DNA of 64,000 nucleotides from Loxodes magnus. Its lineage: Eukaryota; Ciliophora; Karyorelictea; Loxodida; Loxodidae. A model generated the notes under the pieces. It did not search any database. It saw nothing but the letters and a program-made list of their open reading frames with translations, and was not told the origin of the DNA. Below, one piece after another: positions 50,106 through 63,474 of this stretch. Within the stretch, counting starts at the first letter, position 1; the number at the start of each line of letters is the position of its first letter. Made by a program: the position numbers and the translations under genes. Location: assembly GCA_946699065.1 (NCBI GenBank), contig CAMPDV010000455.1, forward strand, positions 62,001-126,000, read 5' to 3'.

Positions 50106-53100
50106 ACCTAAACAAAATAATGAAATTAAGACATCAGAACATTAGTTCCTTTTAGATTGACTATTTGTCTTATATCTCTTCTATTAAAGCCATCACCTAA
50201 GCAGGGATATCTACAAAGTAAAGAAACCCAGCTATTCACCCATGATAAGACCTCCATATATACAACACTTACAAAATTCTGCTCTTTTAACCCTTCGATT
50301 CTGCAAGCTTCTCTCATTTTACTATACTTTCAAGCTTTATAGCATGGAAATAGCAGACAAGCTAGCAAGTAAACACCACAATTTTTTTTAAAGTCAGCAG
50401 CTTTTCATTCCAATCCTTCCTGAGGTTACACATTTTGTAATTTAAATAGCCGAAAGATGAATTTAGATATAGCTAGTTTAAATAAAGAGAACTGATGCTT
50501 TACATTTATGTAATGAGTACTAGAGATTAACTAACTTATATTATGCAACCAGCCTTAAATACTTACTCCTCTTTGCTATATCCTTTATTCATAAAAGTAA
50601 TATTATCATTGCTTCTAGTAAAATGACTATGCTAATACTTAGAGAAGCTAATAGCTACCAAAGTAAATATTGAATTGGTTTTGGGTCAAGCAAGAAATGG
50701 TAGTCTTGGTTAAGGACCGACTAGATGTTGAATCTCTGTTTTACTTTCTCGTGTTATTTTAGTTTATGGAGGTTAAATAATTAAGACTCCTTCTAAAAAG
50801 CGAGAAAAGAACAAGTATAAGACAAGCTTGACATAGCCTTCCTTTAACGTCTTTATAAATCCTTAAAGTCGTTTATTCTTGGTCTAGTTTGACTATGATA
50901 TTAAAGGAATAAAGATAAAGGGTTTATAATTCTGATTGGTTAAGAAATATAACGATGTTGTAGATTTCTTCTTCAATGCTTAAAATAGAAAACACGGAAA
51001 ACTAGTTTGACCAAGGTTATAAAAATTGCATTTGAAGAGACTGTAACATTTTCGAAATACTAGCTGATTAAAGGTATTCACTTAATTCAGTCAATAGCCA
51101 ATAGATTATAATATGCAGTTATAAACACAAAAATAGTAGAATTTTTTACTTAGATTAAGCCAAATAACTAGCATGAAGAGTATAGAACAGAGATTGATTT
51201 AAGGCTTAAAAATGAAAATCAACTAGCGGGAAAAAGTTAAACCTTTGGATTAAGAAGTTGTAAGGGGTCTATTATTATATATAAATAGCATAAGCTTAAG
51301 TGTATTTTAATGAATAGCTAATACTCAAGTTGAAAATCCAATATAAGTAGATAAGAGAAAATGATAGGATATTTAATTTAAAATATGAGACTAAAAATAA
51401 AAAACTTAAGTCTTATTATTTCATTTAATGAATATAGTCAGATTGTAGTCAGTATAATAAGTGATAAGTAATACATTTCTTATGAACTTTGATTGAAATG
51501 CTAGCATCTTGATTTTAATTGAGTCTAAGATAGAGAAAGATAGTCAGTTTTAAAATAAAAAATAAGCATTGAAGATACTTAATTAGATCTAGTTAGCATT
51601 TAAAATCCACTTTGATGCTAAGAGTTATTTTTCTAGTTTATGAATTAAGGCCTTCAAAGTTAATTTTGTATAGCCTCAAAAGTATATTCTTGTAATTAAA
51701 ATGTGACTTATATAATTGAAACTTCATAAGCATGAAATTAATAAATTCTCACTTGCTAATTTGATAGAAACTATTAGTATGCTTATGAGAAAATAAATTA
51801 AGAACAGGATTAATTTTCATTTAAATGCCTCAAGTAAGAAGCAAACATATATAAACTACTTAGCTACTACTGAGTATTGTTTTCTTTCTTAGTCAAAATT
51901 ATATGAATAATGTGGTAAACTAAGATTTGATGATTTTAGCAGTCTCCTATATTAATTTTTTTTAGATGATATGTCCTTTTTAAGTTGCTTAACTTTTTGT
52001 ATTCGACTTAATTTTGTCGATATAGAAATGCATTCTTTAAGAACGAAGAATCAAATTATCTAGTGAGTTTATCTTTTAAACCAAAGGCTTAAAAATTTCA
52101 CTTTAGCCGTTTTATTTTCTTTTGCTAGCGTTCAATTATTTGATATATGGCACGATTAAGAAGTACCAGAAAATCTTGAAATTTGGCTTTATTGTATTGC
52201 TTAATTTCTGTATTATAGAATTGTTCTACTTTTTTTGGTGGTAGGGTGATAGCAAATGAACAGCTAAATTTTTTCTTTATAAGAGCTCAGAAAAAGATGA
52301 TCTTAGACCAGAAAAATTAAATTACTGCTAGATTAAAAGATTGTTGGCTTGAGCATTTTACAAACTTTCCCTATTCTTGACCTTCTTTTTGGATTTAAAA
52401 ATGAACATATTTGCGGTTCTAAATCATAAGAAGACTTAATCGTTTTTATCCCAGGTTAATAGATAAATCCTTTTAATGAAACCTTAGTTTTAACCTTTAA
52501 CTAAAAGGATAAAATTCCCTCTTTCTGAAATGTTCAATTCAAGTCCTTTTATATAATTACATCTTAAACTAGTTATTTCTCATCCCTTAGTCTTTTTATC
52601 CCTTTTACTAATAAAAGGGATAAAACTTGCTTAGCATATATCAACTTTTTATTTAGTTAGAGTATTCTAACAATCGCTTATTTTCTTATCTCTTACATTT
52701 TGAATTTTATTTAAGTTTTGAATTGAACAATAGCCACTAATTTCTCTCTTCTCTAGTTTAATTATGTTATCCATAGGCAAAATTTGACTGTATAATTTAT
52801 ATAATTAAAGCTAAGCTTTTACCCACTATAATTTTATAGCTCAATATAAATTGAGTTTTGTAGATACAAGAAGCTCTACAAAGCATCTAAGAATATTCCT
52901 TTTTTTTTATTGCTATTTTTTAAGATAAGCTCTATGAAAAATTGGTACTGTTTTATAAGGCATGTAGGGTTTACTCTTAGTTGGATTTATTTTCTTATAA
53001 TAGACATTGTAGAATTGTAAGAATTAGGGAGGGGAAATAGATGACTCTTAATGATTTGATAGCTATTTAATAATAATAACTTTATTAATTGAATATAATC

Positions 53101-53114
53101 ATTTTTGCCTTTTT
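50106..53114. other. Unit 3 spacer, no gene recognised
   Basis: Diverged counterpart of about 4180-6030 and 7300-9100 of unit 1. The cysteine-rich gene and the 7690-8455 insertion are both missing here (junctions near 51350 and 51877), which gives empty-site evidence for those insertions. Confidence 0.6.
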
Positions 53115-54455
53115 TCAAGGCTACTATTCGCAAAATTTATCGTCCTGGAACTTTCCTTCTTTCTTAGTCCCATTTTTTAATTTTAGAATGCCCTGTCCTT
53201 GCTTTAGACCATTCTGTCATTCTCCTTCATATATATCTCCATTTGAGTAGTAGCAAATTCCTTTGCCCTGTATTTAGCCGTTTTGAAACTCCCCTACATA
53301 CTTATCTCCTTTTTATGGACCTTATCCCCAAATAAATGTTCCTTAACCTTGTTTTTTGCCACTTGCATATTATCCTTCAAACTGATCTCCATTTTAATAT
53401 TTATGAACACATTATCCATGCTATTTTCCATCAACCCAATCACCTTCATAAGTATCTCCATTTGCATAATATTGAATACCTTTACCATGTCTCTTACTTG
53501 CGTTAAAATCACCAACATACTTATTGCCAGTTTATTTGCCTTATCCTCAAATAAAGGTACCTTTTCCTTATCTTTTGCCGTTTACAAATTATCCCTCATA
53601 CTTATCGCCGTTCTTTCATGTGAAAACTCCATTTCCAAGCTTATAGTCATTTACCCAATCTCCCTCATAGATGTTTCCACTGGAATAATAATAAGTTCCT
53701 TTACCGTATCTTTTATCATCATAGTATTATCCAGTATATTTATCTCCTTTCCCTTAATCCCAAATAAAAGTCCCTTTTCCTTATTTTTTATCGTTTACAA
53801 ATTGCCCTTAGTATCTTTCTCCGTTACCTCATATGAAGGTGCCATTTCCGTTATACAGGTTGTTTTGGAATTCTCCTTCATAAACATTTCCGTTTGAATA
53901 GAAATAAACTCCTTGGCCATGTCTTTTTCCTTATAGTCATATTCCCATATAAACATCTCCTTTCCAAGGTGGAACATTATAAAAGTAAACTCCTTTTCCT
54001 TCCTTTTTATCTTAATACCACTCTCCTTCATATTTATCGCCACTTTGATACAAATAAGTTCCATGACCATGATTTGTATGGCTGTTTTTTATGATGTAAC
54101 CAGTATAGGTATCTTACCCGTAAGCCTTATCAGTAACGTATTCAACTTACTGTTCTCGATAGACCTTATAGTTTTAAGGCTCGCACTTGTAAAGTTTGCA
54201 AAAGTCTTAAAATTTCTTTTATCTCTGAACTTTATTTTCTTCAGTCTCTTGTACCTAAGCAACTTGCTTATTATGTTTCTAGGAGTTTTACTAAGAATCC
54301 TCTTCATTATCATAATCAAGATCAGCTTCTTTAAAATTAACAGGTGTAGGTAAATCATAGTCACTATCAACATCTTAGCACTCTGTATAAGTACTGCTCC
54401 TTAAGTTTGCCTGAATATTTCTTTCTTAATTCTTCCTATCCCCAGTCTCGCCTAT
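53115..54455 (-). CDS. MORN-repeat protein, copy 3 (ATG position reads ATA)
   Basis: The frame ends with TGA 53115-53117 and aligns along its whole length with the 454-aa copies (446 aa here), so despite clear divergence the reading frame has been kept, which suggests selection. N-terminal acidic and Gln-rich region, then ~13 MORN repeats. At the codon matching the ATG of copies 1 and 2 this copy has ATA (54453-54455), followed by G-E-T-G-D-R-K-N. No in-frame ATG is seen just upstream. Either translation starts in an upstream exon or at a non-ATG codon, or the copy is freshly dead. Confidence 0.8.
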
Positions 54456-57400
54456 CACTCCTTATAACTGTAGATCTTTACTTGATCTCTTTTGATTCTA
54501 CTTCTTTTAAGAGTTTGTTTAAGTGCACCCCATTTATTTATAAACTTAATTTCAAATATAAAAAACAATAGCTTTTGATTACCTTCATTAAGGCCATTTC
54601 CCTAATTAAATTAGTTCCGTAAATTAAACTTAATTTTAGTTTACCCAAAGCATGCCACATTTAAATTCTTTTCCTTGGTACTTTTTAAAATGATCCTCTT
54701 CTTTGAATTAATAAGCCTTCCTTGATTTTTATTAATGCAATTATTAAAAATGCTATGCTTTGTGTCGCCAACTGATTTTAGTCCGTTTTAGCTTTTTTAA
54801 TATCTGCATTTTTTAATCTGGCAGTATATGAAATTTTGGGGCATCTTCTTCTCTATGAAACTGGCCTTAAGCATTTAATTAATTCTTCATTCTTACTGCT
54901 ACTCAGTTCTGCTTATGCCTTATCTTGATTTTCCCTATCCGCAGTTACAGCTAAAAGCTTCATTTTCACTTTCAGTCAAGTTTGGTATCTTTCTTCCCTT
55001 CTTACTCTATTCTTTTCCGTACCTATAGCTTTGCCTTCTTCATTATAGTTAAAGCAAGGTAGCAAAATCAGTCTTCATTGTACTTTTTTAAAAATTTGAC
55101 TGGAGACTTACCAGCTAAGCTTTTATAAGCAACCCTTATACTGAAGACTCTTAGAGAAGCGAATATGAAACTCCCTGCTTGACTTATACATATGACTGTC
55201 ATATTATCTATCCTAATTTAGTCTTCAATGTATATAAACTAAGGAAAGAAATGACAAGCTAATAGACAAAAAGAAGGCTCAGGATAGCCCTTTTACTTAT
55301 TATAGCTCTTGGTCTGGAGTTTTAAAGGAGATCGCTTTGTGCTTTTAGTCGAGATAATTAAAGCTAAAGGCATCTAGTAAATAGCTTTACCTTATTTAAG
55401 ACTAAGAGATATATGACTCAGAAACATCTGTGAAGGTATAGCTATAGGACCTATTTTAATAGCTAGTTGACTAGATAAAGCTTCTATACTAGGTAAAGAA
55501 GACCATTTGAGTTTTATCATTTGTATACAAAAACTTGAGGATGCTTAATGCTGCTTAATCGCATTAATACAGATCCCTTTGTAAGATTTAAAACTCATTC
55601 TATATGCCAGGTGAAAAGGTTCCTTTTTCTTATCAGTCGATCTTAAGCTTAGTTTATTAAGCTAAAACACTTCATTTAAATAACCTTTTTCTAAATAATG
55701 TCCAGTTAGAAAAAAAGCACGCCTTAGGATAGAAAAATAAACCAGTCTTTCTAGGTTACTTTTTAGACTTATTCTTTGAACTTTAATTTCACCTACCGAA
55801 GAATAAATTTTCCAAAAGCAACCCGAAGCTTCTAGCCTTACATTATACTATCCAGCAGCGACTCAAGTTCCTCTACTTTGATAGCTTGAATATATACAGT
55901 TAAGCTATTAATACCACCAAGCAAATATTTAAATCAGCCTTTTATTTAAGCCATTAATTTACCCTTCTTAACATCTAAGTATCATACTTATTCTAGTGAT
56001 ACTAGATCAGTCAGTGAATTAATAGGCTTTGATAACTACTTCTAAGAGCCATGCTATCTTCCTTAGTACATCGAATTTAGCCCCTATAGTTCTTATGTCA
56101 TCATTAGCTACCAAAAAAGTAAAGCCTATTGATTATGTTTGCCTAGTCAAATCTATAAATACAAGGTATATGTAAATGCGAGAGTTATAGCTAGCTATCC
56201 TTATATTTAAGCTATCTAATACACAAAGAGCTACCAGGAATTCCTCATTGCCTTAATACCTTCAATCCTTTAGCTATGCTTTATACTCTCAAGTATTACA
56301 CGTTGAATACTCTACTTTCAGCCTGTAGCTAAAGATTCCTAAAGCTGAGCTTAACTTTTTTAAATTGGTAGGGATTAGAAAAGATAGTTAGTATGTGCTT
56401 TAGTCTGATATTTATGAGTAAGTCTAAAGAGGAAACTAGAGGATAGAAACTCTAGAGTCTGTTAGCTCAAAAAAGCTAAAGAGATATATACGAAAAATTT
56501 TTTCCTTTACGGACTAATATAAAAGTTAGGCTTTAGCACTAAGAATGAAGCTACATACTCAGTATAAAAAAGCCTCTCTAAGAAGTCTAATATTGATATA
56601 CTGAAAAAAAACACTAGACTAGTAACTTGTGGACTTAAGAGATAAAATCTCTTCGATAGAAAGTCAAATCATTTTAACGAACTATACAGAATCACTTTTT
56701 GTCTTAATAAGACTGTGAAAATGTTAATTCGATCGAAAGTTTTAAAACTGAGATCACAATCAAAAAAACGGGACTTATAAGCTTTTATATCCTTAAATCA
56801 AAAACACACTCAATATACAAGCTGAAAATTAATACCTCAGCTATCTTAAAATAGCAGAGATTACTAATTAATAGTTAGTGCAGCTTATAAGGAGGCATTT
56901 ACAACTCGATCTCTATCTGAGGTATGAATTAAAGCCTAAAGATTGAATATATAAAGGGGAATAAATAACTGTAAAGCTGAAAGGAGTAGTAAAGAAATAA
57001 CCCATAGTGGTATTTTCTGGTATATCAAATAGAAGAATCTTATAAGAGGAGTGTTTGATTAATCTACATTACTCTAGATCACATACCTTTAAACTAATGA
57101 AAATAGATGAAGATGCATAACTGAAAATTATGAGTATTACTTATTTAAATAGCTAGCTAGATTGAAAGTCTAAGCAGATGATTAAAAAGCCTGATAACCT
57201 AGCTAATTAGTAAATCTTATAAGCAGTAAGCATCACAGATTACACCATACCTAACATAATCTCGCTTAGCTATCTATAGCATCTAGATTTCTAATGCTGC
57301 TAACAGATACAGCTCATCAGTGTGAAAACTAGAAGTAAGAACTAAGTTTCAATTCCTTGTTTCTATAAATAACTTTAAGAAGTGCTTGACTAAAAAGGGG

Positions 57401-57707
57401 ATTTTGAGACTATAGGCCAGTTCACCAATACTACAGATAAAAACCTTTAAAAATATTTTTTCTTTAAGGGCCATTTTGACTATAAATAGCCTTCAAATAA
57501 TTAGGCCAAATTTGAATTAATTTTTCATAAATTAACTAGTTCAAAATTCTTAGTCTTAGCTCAATAATGAGAAGCATAAGGTAGAAAGCAAGCTAGATTT
57601 GGAGAAGCAGTAAAGGGCTAGTGATCATAATATCGGTTTTTGCTTTGATACTAAGCTTTAGTTATTTCTAAGATACTTAGTAGAGCTATTAGTTAGAGGA
57701 TCAGAGA
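54456..57707. other. End of unit 3 and flank, no gene recognised
   Basis: Up to ~55.9 kb this is a diverged counterpart of unit 1 10540-12000. Frames are not conserved between the copies (indels not multiples of three), so it is probably non-coding. From ~55.9 to 57.7 kb the sequence has no counterpart in units 1-2, and I see nothing identifiable. Confidence 0.5.
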
Positions 57708-58373
57708 ATGAGTATAAGGAGATATAAGAATGGAGATTCATGAACAGGGTAAATTATAAATAACATGAAGCAAGGAAAAGGAGTTTATGTCTACAGTAAT
57801 GGAGACAAATTTGAGGGGGAGTATGTAAATGATAAAATGATGGGAAAAGGAACTTTTTATTGATAGAAAGAAGGAGATAAGTATATAGGAGATTTCTAGG
57901 GTGGCAAAAGACATGGATGAGGGTATTACTACTATGCTAATGGAAATACTTATGAAGGAAATTTTGTGAATAATAAGAAATAAGGAAAAGGAACCTTTAG
58001 TTGGGCAGAAGGTCCTTGAAAGGGGGATAAATATATAGGAGATTATTTGGATAACAAAAGACATGGATGAGGGTATTACTACTATGCGAATGGAAATGTC
58101 TACGAAGGAAATTTTGTTAATAATGAAAAATAAGGAAAAGGAACATTTATTTGAAATGAAGAACCTTGAAAGGGAGATAAATATTCAGGGGATTTTAACA
58201 ATGGTAAGAGGCATGGAAAAGGAATTTACTTGAAATCAAACGGAGATTCTTACTAAGGGGAATGAATTAATGATTTAAAGCATGGAAAAGGAGTTTTGAG
58301 CAAAAAAAATGGGAATAAAATCGAAGGATATTTTGTCAACGATATTATATAAGGAAGAGATACTTCAATGTGA
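57708..58373 (+). CDS. Small MORN-repeat protein
   Basis: Frame from ATG 57708-57710 to TGA 58371-58373, 221 aa. It starts M-S-I-R-R-Y-K-N-G-D and is then almost entirely MORN repeats (Y-x-G-x-F-x-x-G/N-K-R-H-G-x-G). Some carry the insertion P-W-K-G-D-K-Y also seen in the longer MORN proteins of this window, to which it is related. Eight Trp codons are TGA, one is TGG, and TAA/TAG encode Gln (K-K-Q-G-K-G). The terminal TGA lies 34 codons after the last internal TGA. The frame can be extended upstream of the ATG, so the start is not certain. Likely a membrane-linked scaffold. Confidence 0.85.
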
Positions 58374-59685
58374 GTTTACATCATGTGAAGAAGTTTAAAG
58401 AAACATACCTTATTAGTAATTTAATTTAAGAAAGAAGCATTTTTAATAGCATAAAGTAATCATCAAAATAAGCTTTCAAATGTAATCACTTATCTCCTTA
58501 TTAACTCAGCTAAGTCTTAGCTGCATTATGAACTAGTAAAGCAGATATTGCTTTAGATATATTTAGAGATAGATTTAAGACTCTAAGCTCATTGAGTTTT
58601 ACCTATTATGGTTTATTTAATCTCCAGTCGGCTACCTTTTTCACCCTTATAGCCACAGACCTAGCGAGGTTAAAATAATAAATCAGTTACTCAGACTTTT
58701 TGCTTCTAAACCTGTCATTCATTTTCCAAAATAAGCTTCCTAGTTTCTATTACGCTTTGAGATACTTTCCAAAGCTTTACTCTAATATAGAGTATCCATA
58801 GCTTCATAATTGGCTAAATAGTCATTTAAAGCGCTTCCATATGAACTCAATCCTGATAGCGCTCAGTTATAACTAAACCATCACCTTCTAGGTAAATATC
58901 CATTAAGTCTAGTTAATGATGCTATGGTAAATAAGAGAGATATAGTCAGTATAGCATAACAAGTCTTATAGTCTCCTAGTTTTACACCTACCAAAGGTAG
59001 TGAATAGCTATATTTTGGTGAAGATGTAGTATAGTAAGTTATAGGGAGGCTTTGGCTATTTCGTGAAGTAGTATATTAATGATAAAAGGATCTGAAGCTA
59101 AAAATTGCTTTAGCATATGTTTGGTAATTAAGTTAAAAAGTGACTATCTGAAGTTAAAGCTTTAAGGGGCTAGCCCTTGAACTAAGTTATATACTAAAAT
59201 TTACTGAAAAATAGAGAGAGTAGATCCGCTAATAAGTTCTAGGAATCCAAAAGATTGAAAAAAGTAAGCAAACAAAATCAATAGCAAATCATCCTTTAAA
59301 CTGTCAAAAAGGATTATCATTAATTGGACTAAAGAAGCCTTTCTGGAAGTCTTATAACTTAAATAAGCTAAGGTTTAGAATATGCTTTAGCTTAAAATTT
59401 ATCTCTTTGATTTTGTTTAACTCAACATGCAATAAATTAAAGCAAGCCTCTTAGAAAGAAAAATAGAATAAAAGGTTATGAGATTTTACACGAGTAAGAC
59501 ATGACTCATGTGGTTTCGCTTTTAATAACCTATGATCAAGACCACTTTAATTAAAAAAAATTATACTTAAACCATAAGATTTTTTAACTACAATCCTTTG
59601 TTTAAATTATCCCGAGAGGGTCTCATTCCTTGGATTATCCAATAAGTATTTTTATTTACCTAAATTTTTAATTAACTAAATCAGC
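58374..59685. other. Intergenic, convergent between MORN and F-box/LRR genes
   Basis: No motif recognised on either strand. The two flanking genes converge here. The minus-strand frame could continue a short way past the assigned TGA at 59686, to another TGA near 59620. Confidence 0.5.
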
Positions 59686-62600
59686 TCATTACTTGACTAC
59701 TTTCGTGTGTTGCAGGTTTAGAAATTTTAAGCTTCTGTAGATTGGATAATTTTCACCTGATTAATCAAAAATCGGTAGTCCTTATTAACTTACTTTCTGG
59801 TTATATGATAAATCTAATTTTCTAAGCCTTTTGCAGTTTGAAATTATCGAAAATGAGTCAATGTAATGTAAATTACAGCTCTTAAGGGATAATTTTCTAA
59901 GGCTAGTCATAGTAGAAATTTCTTCTATTCAATCTTTACCAGAAACCGTACAGAAAACTAGCTCTAAGCTTTCAAGTTATTTAGCTCTTTTGCTTATTAT
60001 ACAAATAGTGCTTCTTGACAAGTCAACATATTCAAAACTGAGATGCTTGAGTTTGATACTTACTTATAAAATGCTATCGAAAGACTGTCTACACCCAAAA
60101 TCCATTCTAGTGAACTTAAGTCTTTCATAGTTTTAAGCAAAGATGCTTATCTGTCCTATGTCTTAAGAGGAGAGGTAATCTAATTCTGTCAAACTAAGCG
60201 TCTTCAAGTTAGAAGCTTTGCTTAAGAATTTGACTAAGTTATCTCCACTGAAATGTTAGCACTGACTTATTTCCAAAGTCTGAAGATGCTCTAGTTAGCA
60301 GGATAAAAGTCTGTCAAATGTTTAAGTTGAGAAAGATGCTCTATGGATCACTAAGATGCTTAACTTATACTTTTTGATACTTTCTAGGACTGGCTCAGGT
60401 AAACTTTTAGCATACTTAAGATAGATATTTCGTAAGCTAGGACAATACTCTATATACTCGTCTATTTATTAGTTGCCATTGATTATAATTTCCTCTATTG
60501 AATCTCCTTTAGATTCTAAATAGCGCTTTATAGAGGAATAGTCTACCTACTCACTTTACAATCTTAATACCTTTAAATTTAAGTCTTAACAATAGTACCT
60601 TAAAAACGTTCCAGTCAGCTGATTTATTTAAGCACTTAGCTCTAGAAGCTCTAAGTTTAAAAGTTATTCTAGGAATATACAGTTTTAGTCTTATAGGACG
60701 ATTCCTTCTATTACTAATACTTTTAGACACTAGCAGTAAGCAATGCTTTATAGACTGAATTTCTGGATTTAAGGGTAGCATTTAAATCTCATTTCTTCTA
60801 TACTTAGTTTGCTTTTCCCTTACTATCACCTCCACTTTATACTTTCATTCAATTCTTTGAAAATCTAATTGACTTAGTTCTTTTATAGCTGCTAAGTACT
60901 CATGCTCACCTTCTTTATACTACATCTCTTTAATTACTTAACAACTCATTTAGCTTTATTTCATGATAAGGCTTCGTTTCAGTACATTTGCTTTATTTTT
61001 AACACTTTGATTTGATAAGTGAAGTTCTTTAAAAACCTGTTAACTTATTGTAATATACAGATGTCTTACTTCTTAAGGAATTTGAATACTTGCTATAGTA
61101 AATAAACGTTGCTTCACAAGCTTTATTTATCAAATTTCCCTTTTTTTTGGGTTTGTGTTTCTTACTCCTCTTTTCTAGTTTCGTTTTGTCTTTTAAGTGG
61201 AAGTACTAAGCTCTCACTTTTCTTTAAGCTTACAAACTCACTTTCAACCTCCGATGATTCTCTTTCTAGTCTTCGCTGATTTAGAGATACTTAGTATCCT
61301 TTAGCCCTGTGAGACTGAAAATTTTATCCATTTCATGTTTTCTCCTCCAAGTCAGCTTATCATTTTAAACCTTCTTTCTGATTATCTAGCTCCTTAGTTA
61401 TACTTTCCAATTACCTTTACATTTTATTTAAACATTTAAAAATAAAAGCCCTTGAATGCTAGACTCTGAAGCTCATACTTATTTTCAGCCTTATTAATAT
61501 AAAATTTTCTAGCTCTTTACATTGCAAATCTTGGTTGTCTTACTTAAGCAAGATTACTTAGAGAGTATAATCTTTAAGTATAGTTGCTTCGATTAATAGG
61601 GTACAGGAGAGATTGCTACCTATGGTATTACTTTTGTCAGTTTGTACCATATTGCTTTCTCTATACCTCAAAGTAGAACCTTCATTACGCTTAGTTATTC
61701 TGCTTCTGAATAATTTACATCTATTGCTTACTCTATCGAAATGGGCTTGAGTTCAATAAGGTATCTTCTTGCTGATTTTCTCCTTACCATATTTTTCAAT
61801 ACCTTAGCCTTAAATACCAAAGAGATATGACTATATTGACTCAGATATGGTATTTCTTTTTAGTTCGGCATGAATAGTAAAACTTAGCCCTTCATTATTC
61901 TTTCGAGACACCAATATACTTTGTTTAGTCAACTATCTTCTACTCTATCGCTATGTTATAGGAACTAAAAAGTGCTTAGTATGGATCAAATATTTTTCGC
62001 TTAAGTATTATTTATTTTTATAACTGGTAGACTAAGACTACACACTAGATGTTATAGGTACTGTATATATTTATAAATGCTAACAGCATTAGAGCTTTTA
62101 CGCTCACTTTGTTAATTCTAATTTCCTATTTTAATAAAACAAGGCTGAACTTCCTAAAGCCTTTAATAGGTAATTTTATGGTGATTCTTTGATATACTTT
62201 TTAGCTTTTGCTAGTTTGCTTTATTAACTCAAGTTCGCTTTTCTTATAGATTGCATATTAAAAGCTTCTTATAAAGCAGCTAGTAAAATGCTAGCTGTGC
62301 TTTTTATATCCTTTGTCGTTCCTGCCTTTCTTAGATATTCTTATCGGACTACTTTATTGAGTTCTAATGCCTTCGATTTAGTTTCTATATGATTATAAGA
62401 ATCTCTCTTAGATACTGCTTAAAATCACTATTTATAGAATATTTCAAGCAGAAATAAGAGTAAAATGGTTAGTTGAGAAACAAGAATCTGACTGTAGATC
62501 TAGTTTTTTAGGCATTCTTAGACTTCAAGATCTCTTTAGCTTTAATACTAGAAATCTCTCTTGTAGTTTCACCTTTAATTATCTTTCCCTGCTCTTCTCA

Positions 62601-63294
62601 CCCTTTCATAGAAGTTGGCTATTATACTTTCTAACCTTGCTAGCTAACTTCATCTCTTACTCCTGATATCCTATTCTGTATCACATACATAAAAGCCTCC
62701 TAGTCGTATAAATTTTGATTATATGACTAAAGGAATTAATAGGATGCTCTTTTTGTCATCCATATGACTCTAGTTGCCTGTCTACTTCATTTCTTTTACC
62801 TTCATCCTAAAGTCCATTTTTGTCCTACTGTAGATTCCCTCTTATCCCTCTATCTCCTTTTGCTATAATAAGCTTTAGCTATCATACTGTCTACTTTGAT
62901 CTTGACTCTTGAACTATAGTATGATATTCCCTATTTCCATCAGTTGCTTTAATGTAATCATTCTGAGTAAAAAAATTGAAGGTATATCCAAAACTAGCTA
63001 CAGTAAGAACCTTAAGCCTCTTTTTTGAAAGCTTACCTTTCTTAGTGGTAACAGAACTTAAGCCATAACTGTATATAGAAGCCAATTAAAGGCTAACAGA
63101 TTAAAGGTAAGAAAGGAGCTGAACCTATTTAGCAGGTAAATGAGTAAAAAGGCATATTCAACTTTGGTAGGACTAGGTATATTAAAGTTCCCTGTTTGAT
63201 CTAAAGTAAAGACAAATCAGTGAAGTCGTGATCTAGTTAAATGATTGAAAGATTCTAGGAAGAAGCGGGATAAAATAAGGAAGCAAACTAGCAT
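59686..63294 (-). CDS. F-box/leucine-rich-repeat protein (5' end uncertain)
   Basis: A single minus-strand frame can be followed from ATG 63294-63292 to TGA 59686-59688 (1,202 aa). The C-terminal ~580 residues are secure. A coiled coil (Q-L-E-S-I-T-K-E-L-D-N-Q, near 61400) precedes an F-box-like helix bundle (V-F-K-F-L-K-K-Q-D-I-C-I-L-Q, near 61090). About ten leucine-rich repeats of the RNI/AMN1 type follow (L-K-T-L-S-L-T-E-L, L-R-K-L-S-L-K-S-C-N-L), from ~60830 to the end. F-box/LRR proteins are substrate receptors of SCF ubiquitin ligases. Alternative starts in the same frame are ATG at 61650, 61476 and 61422. Between ~62450 and 63085 another frame looks equally coding and could be spliced in through a GT...AG segment near 62400-62430, so the first ~300 residues are provisional. 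Confidence 0.75.
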
Positions 63295-63474
63295 ATTATC
63301 AGATAGCTTATTTAGACTAAACTAGGTGAGAAAAGAGGTAAGATGTAGATAAACTTGAACAAAGTGAGGTAACTGATATTATGAGAAGCTTCGTACAATA
63401 GAAATTTTGATAAAATGAGTTGATATTTTTGGAGCTTTTCGATCTATAAGCATAAAAAAAGGCACTGAATGCTA
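63295..63474. promoter_or_regulatory. Divergent intergenic region
   Basis: 180 bp between two genes read in opposite directions, so it should hold both promoters if both starts are right. No convincing TATA element or initiator can be singled out. Confidence 0.3.

Larger units (their letters stand above)
42421..55900. repeat. Unit 3, a diverged older paralogue
   Basis: The first ~700 bp match units 1 and 2 almost exactly. Near-identity stops at about 43127, where a retroposon is inserted. Beyond it, recognisable but diverged homology continues in the same order: 45000-45200 to about 1090-1260, 48700-49080 to about 2990-3370, 50110-50530 to about 4180-4530, the MORN gene to 9157-10521, and 54740-55800 to about 10800-11900. 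Unit 3 is visibly richer in G and C. It lacks the cysteine-rich gene and the zinc-knuckle insertion found at 7690-8455. The right limit is approximate, because homology fades. Confidence 0.8.

Noticed and set aside
50126-50342. Overlapping short frames on both strands near 50.2 kb
   Set aside because: A diverged counterpart exists at 4250-4350, but the predicted peptides align poorly and no domain is visible. Too weak to call a gene.
62891-63085. 64-codon minus-strand frame
   Set aside because: It has no ATG (it would start at TTG) and is an alternative frame within the 5' part of the F-box/LRR gene. Kept only as a possible exon.
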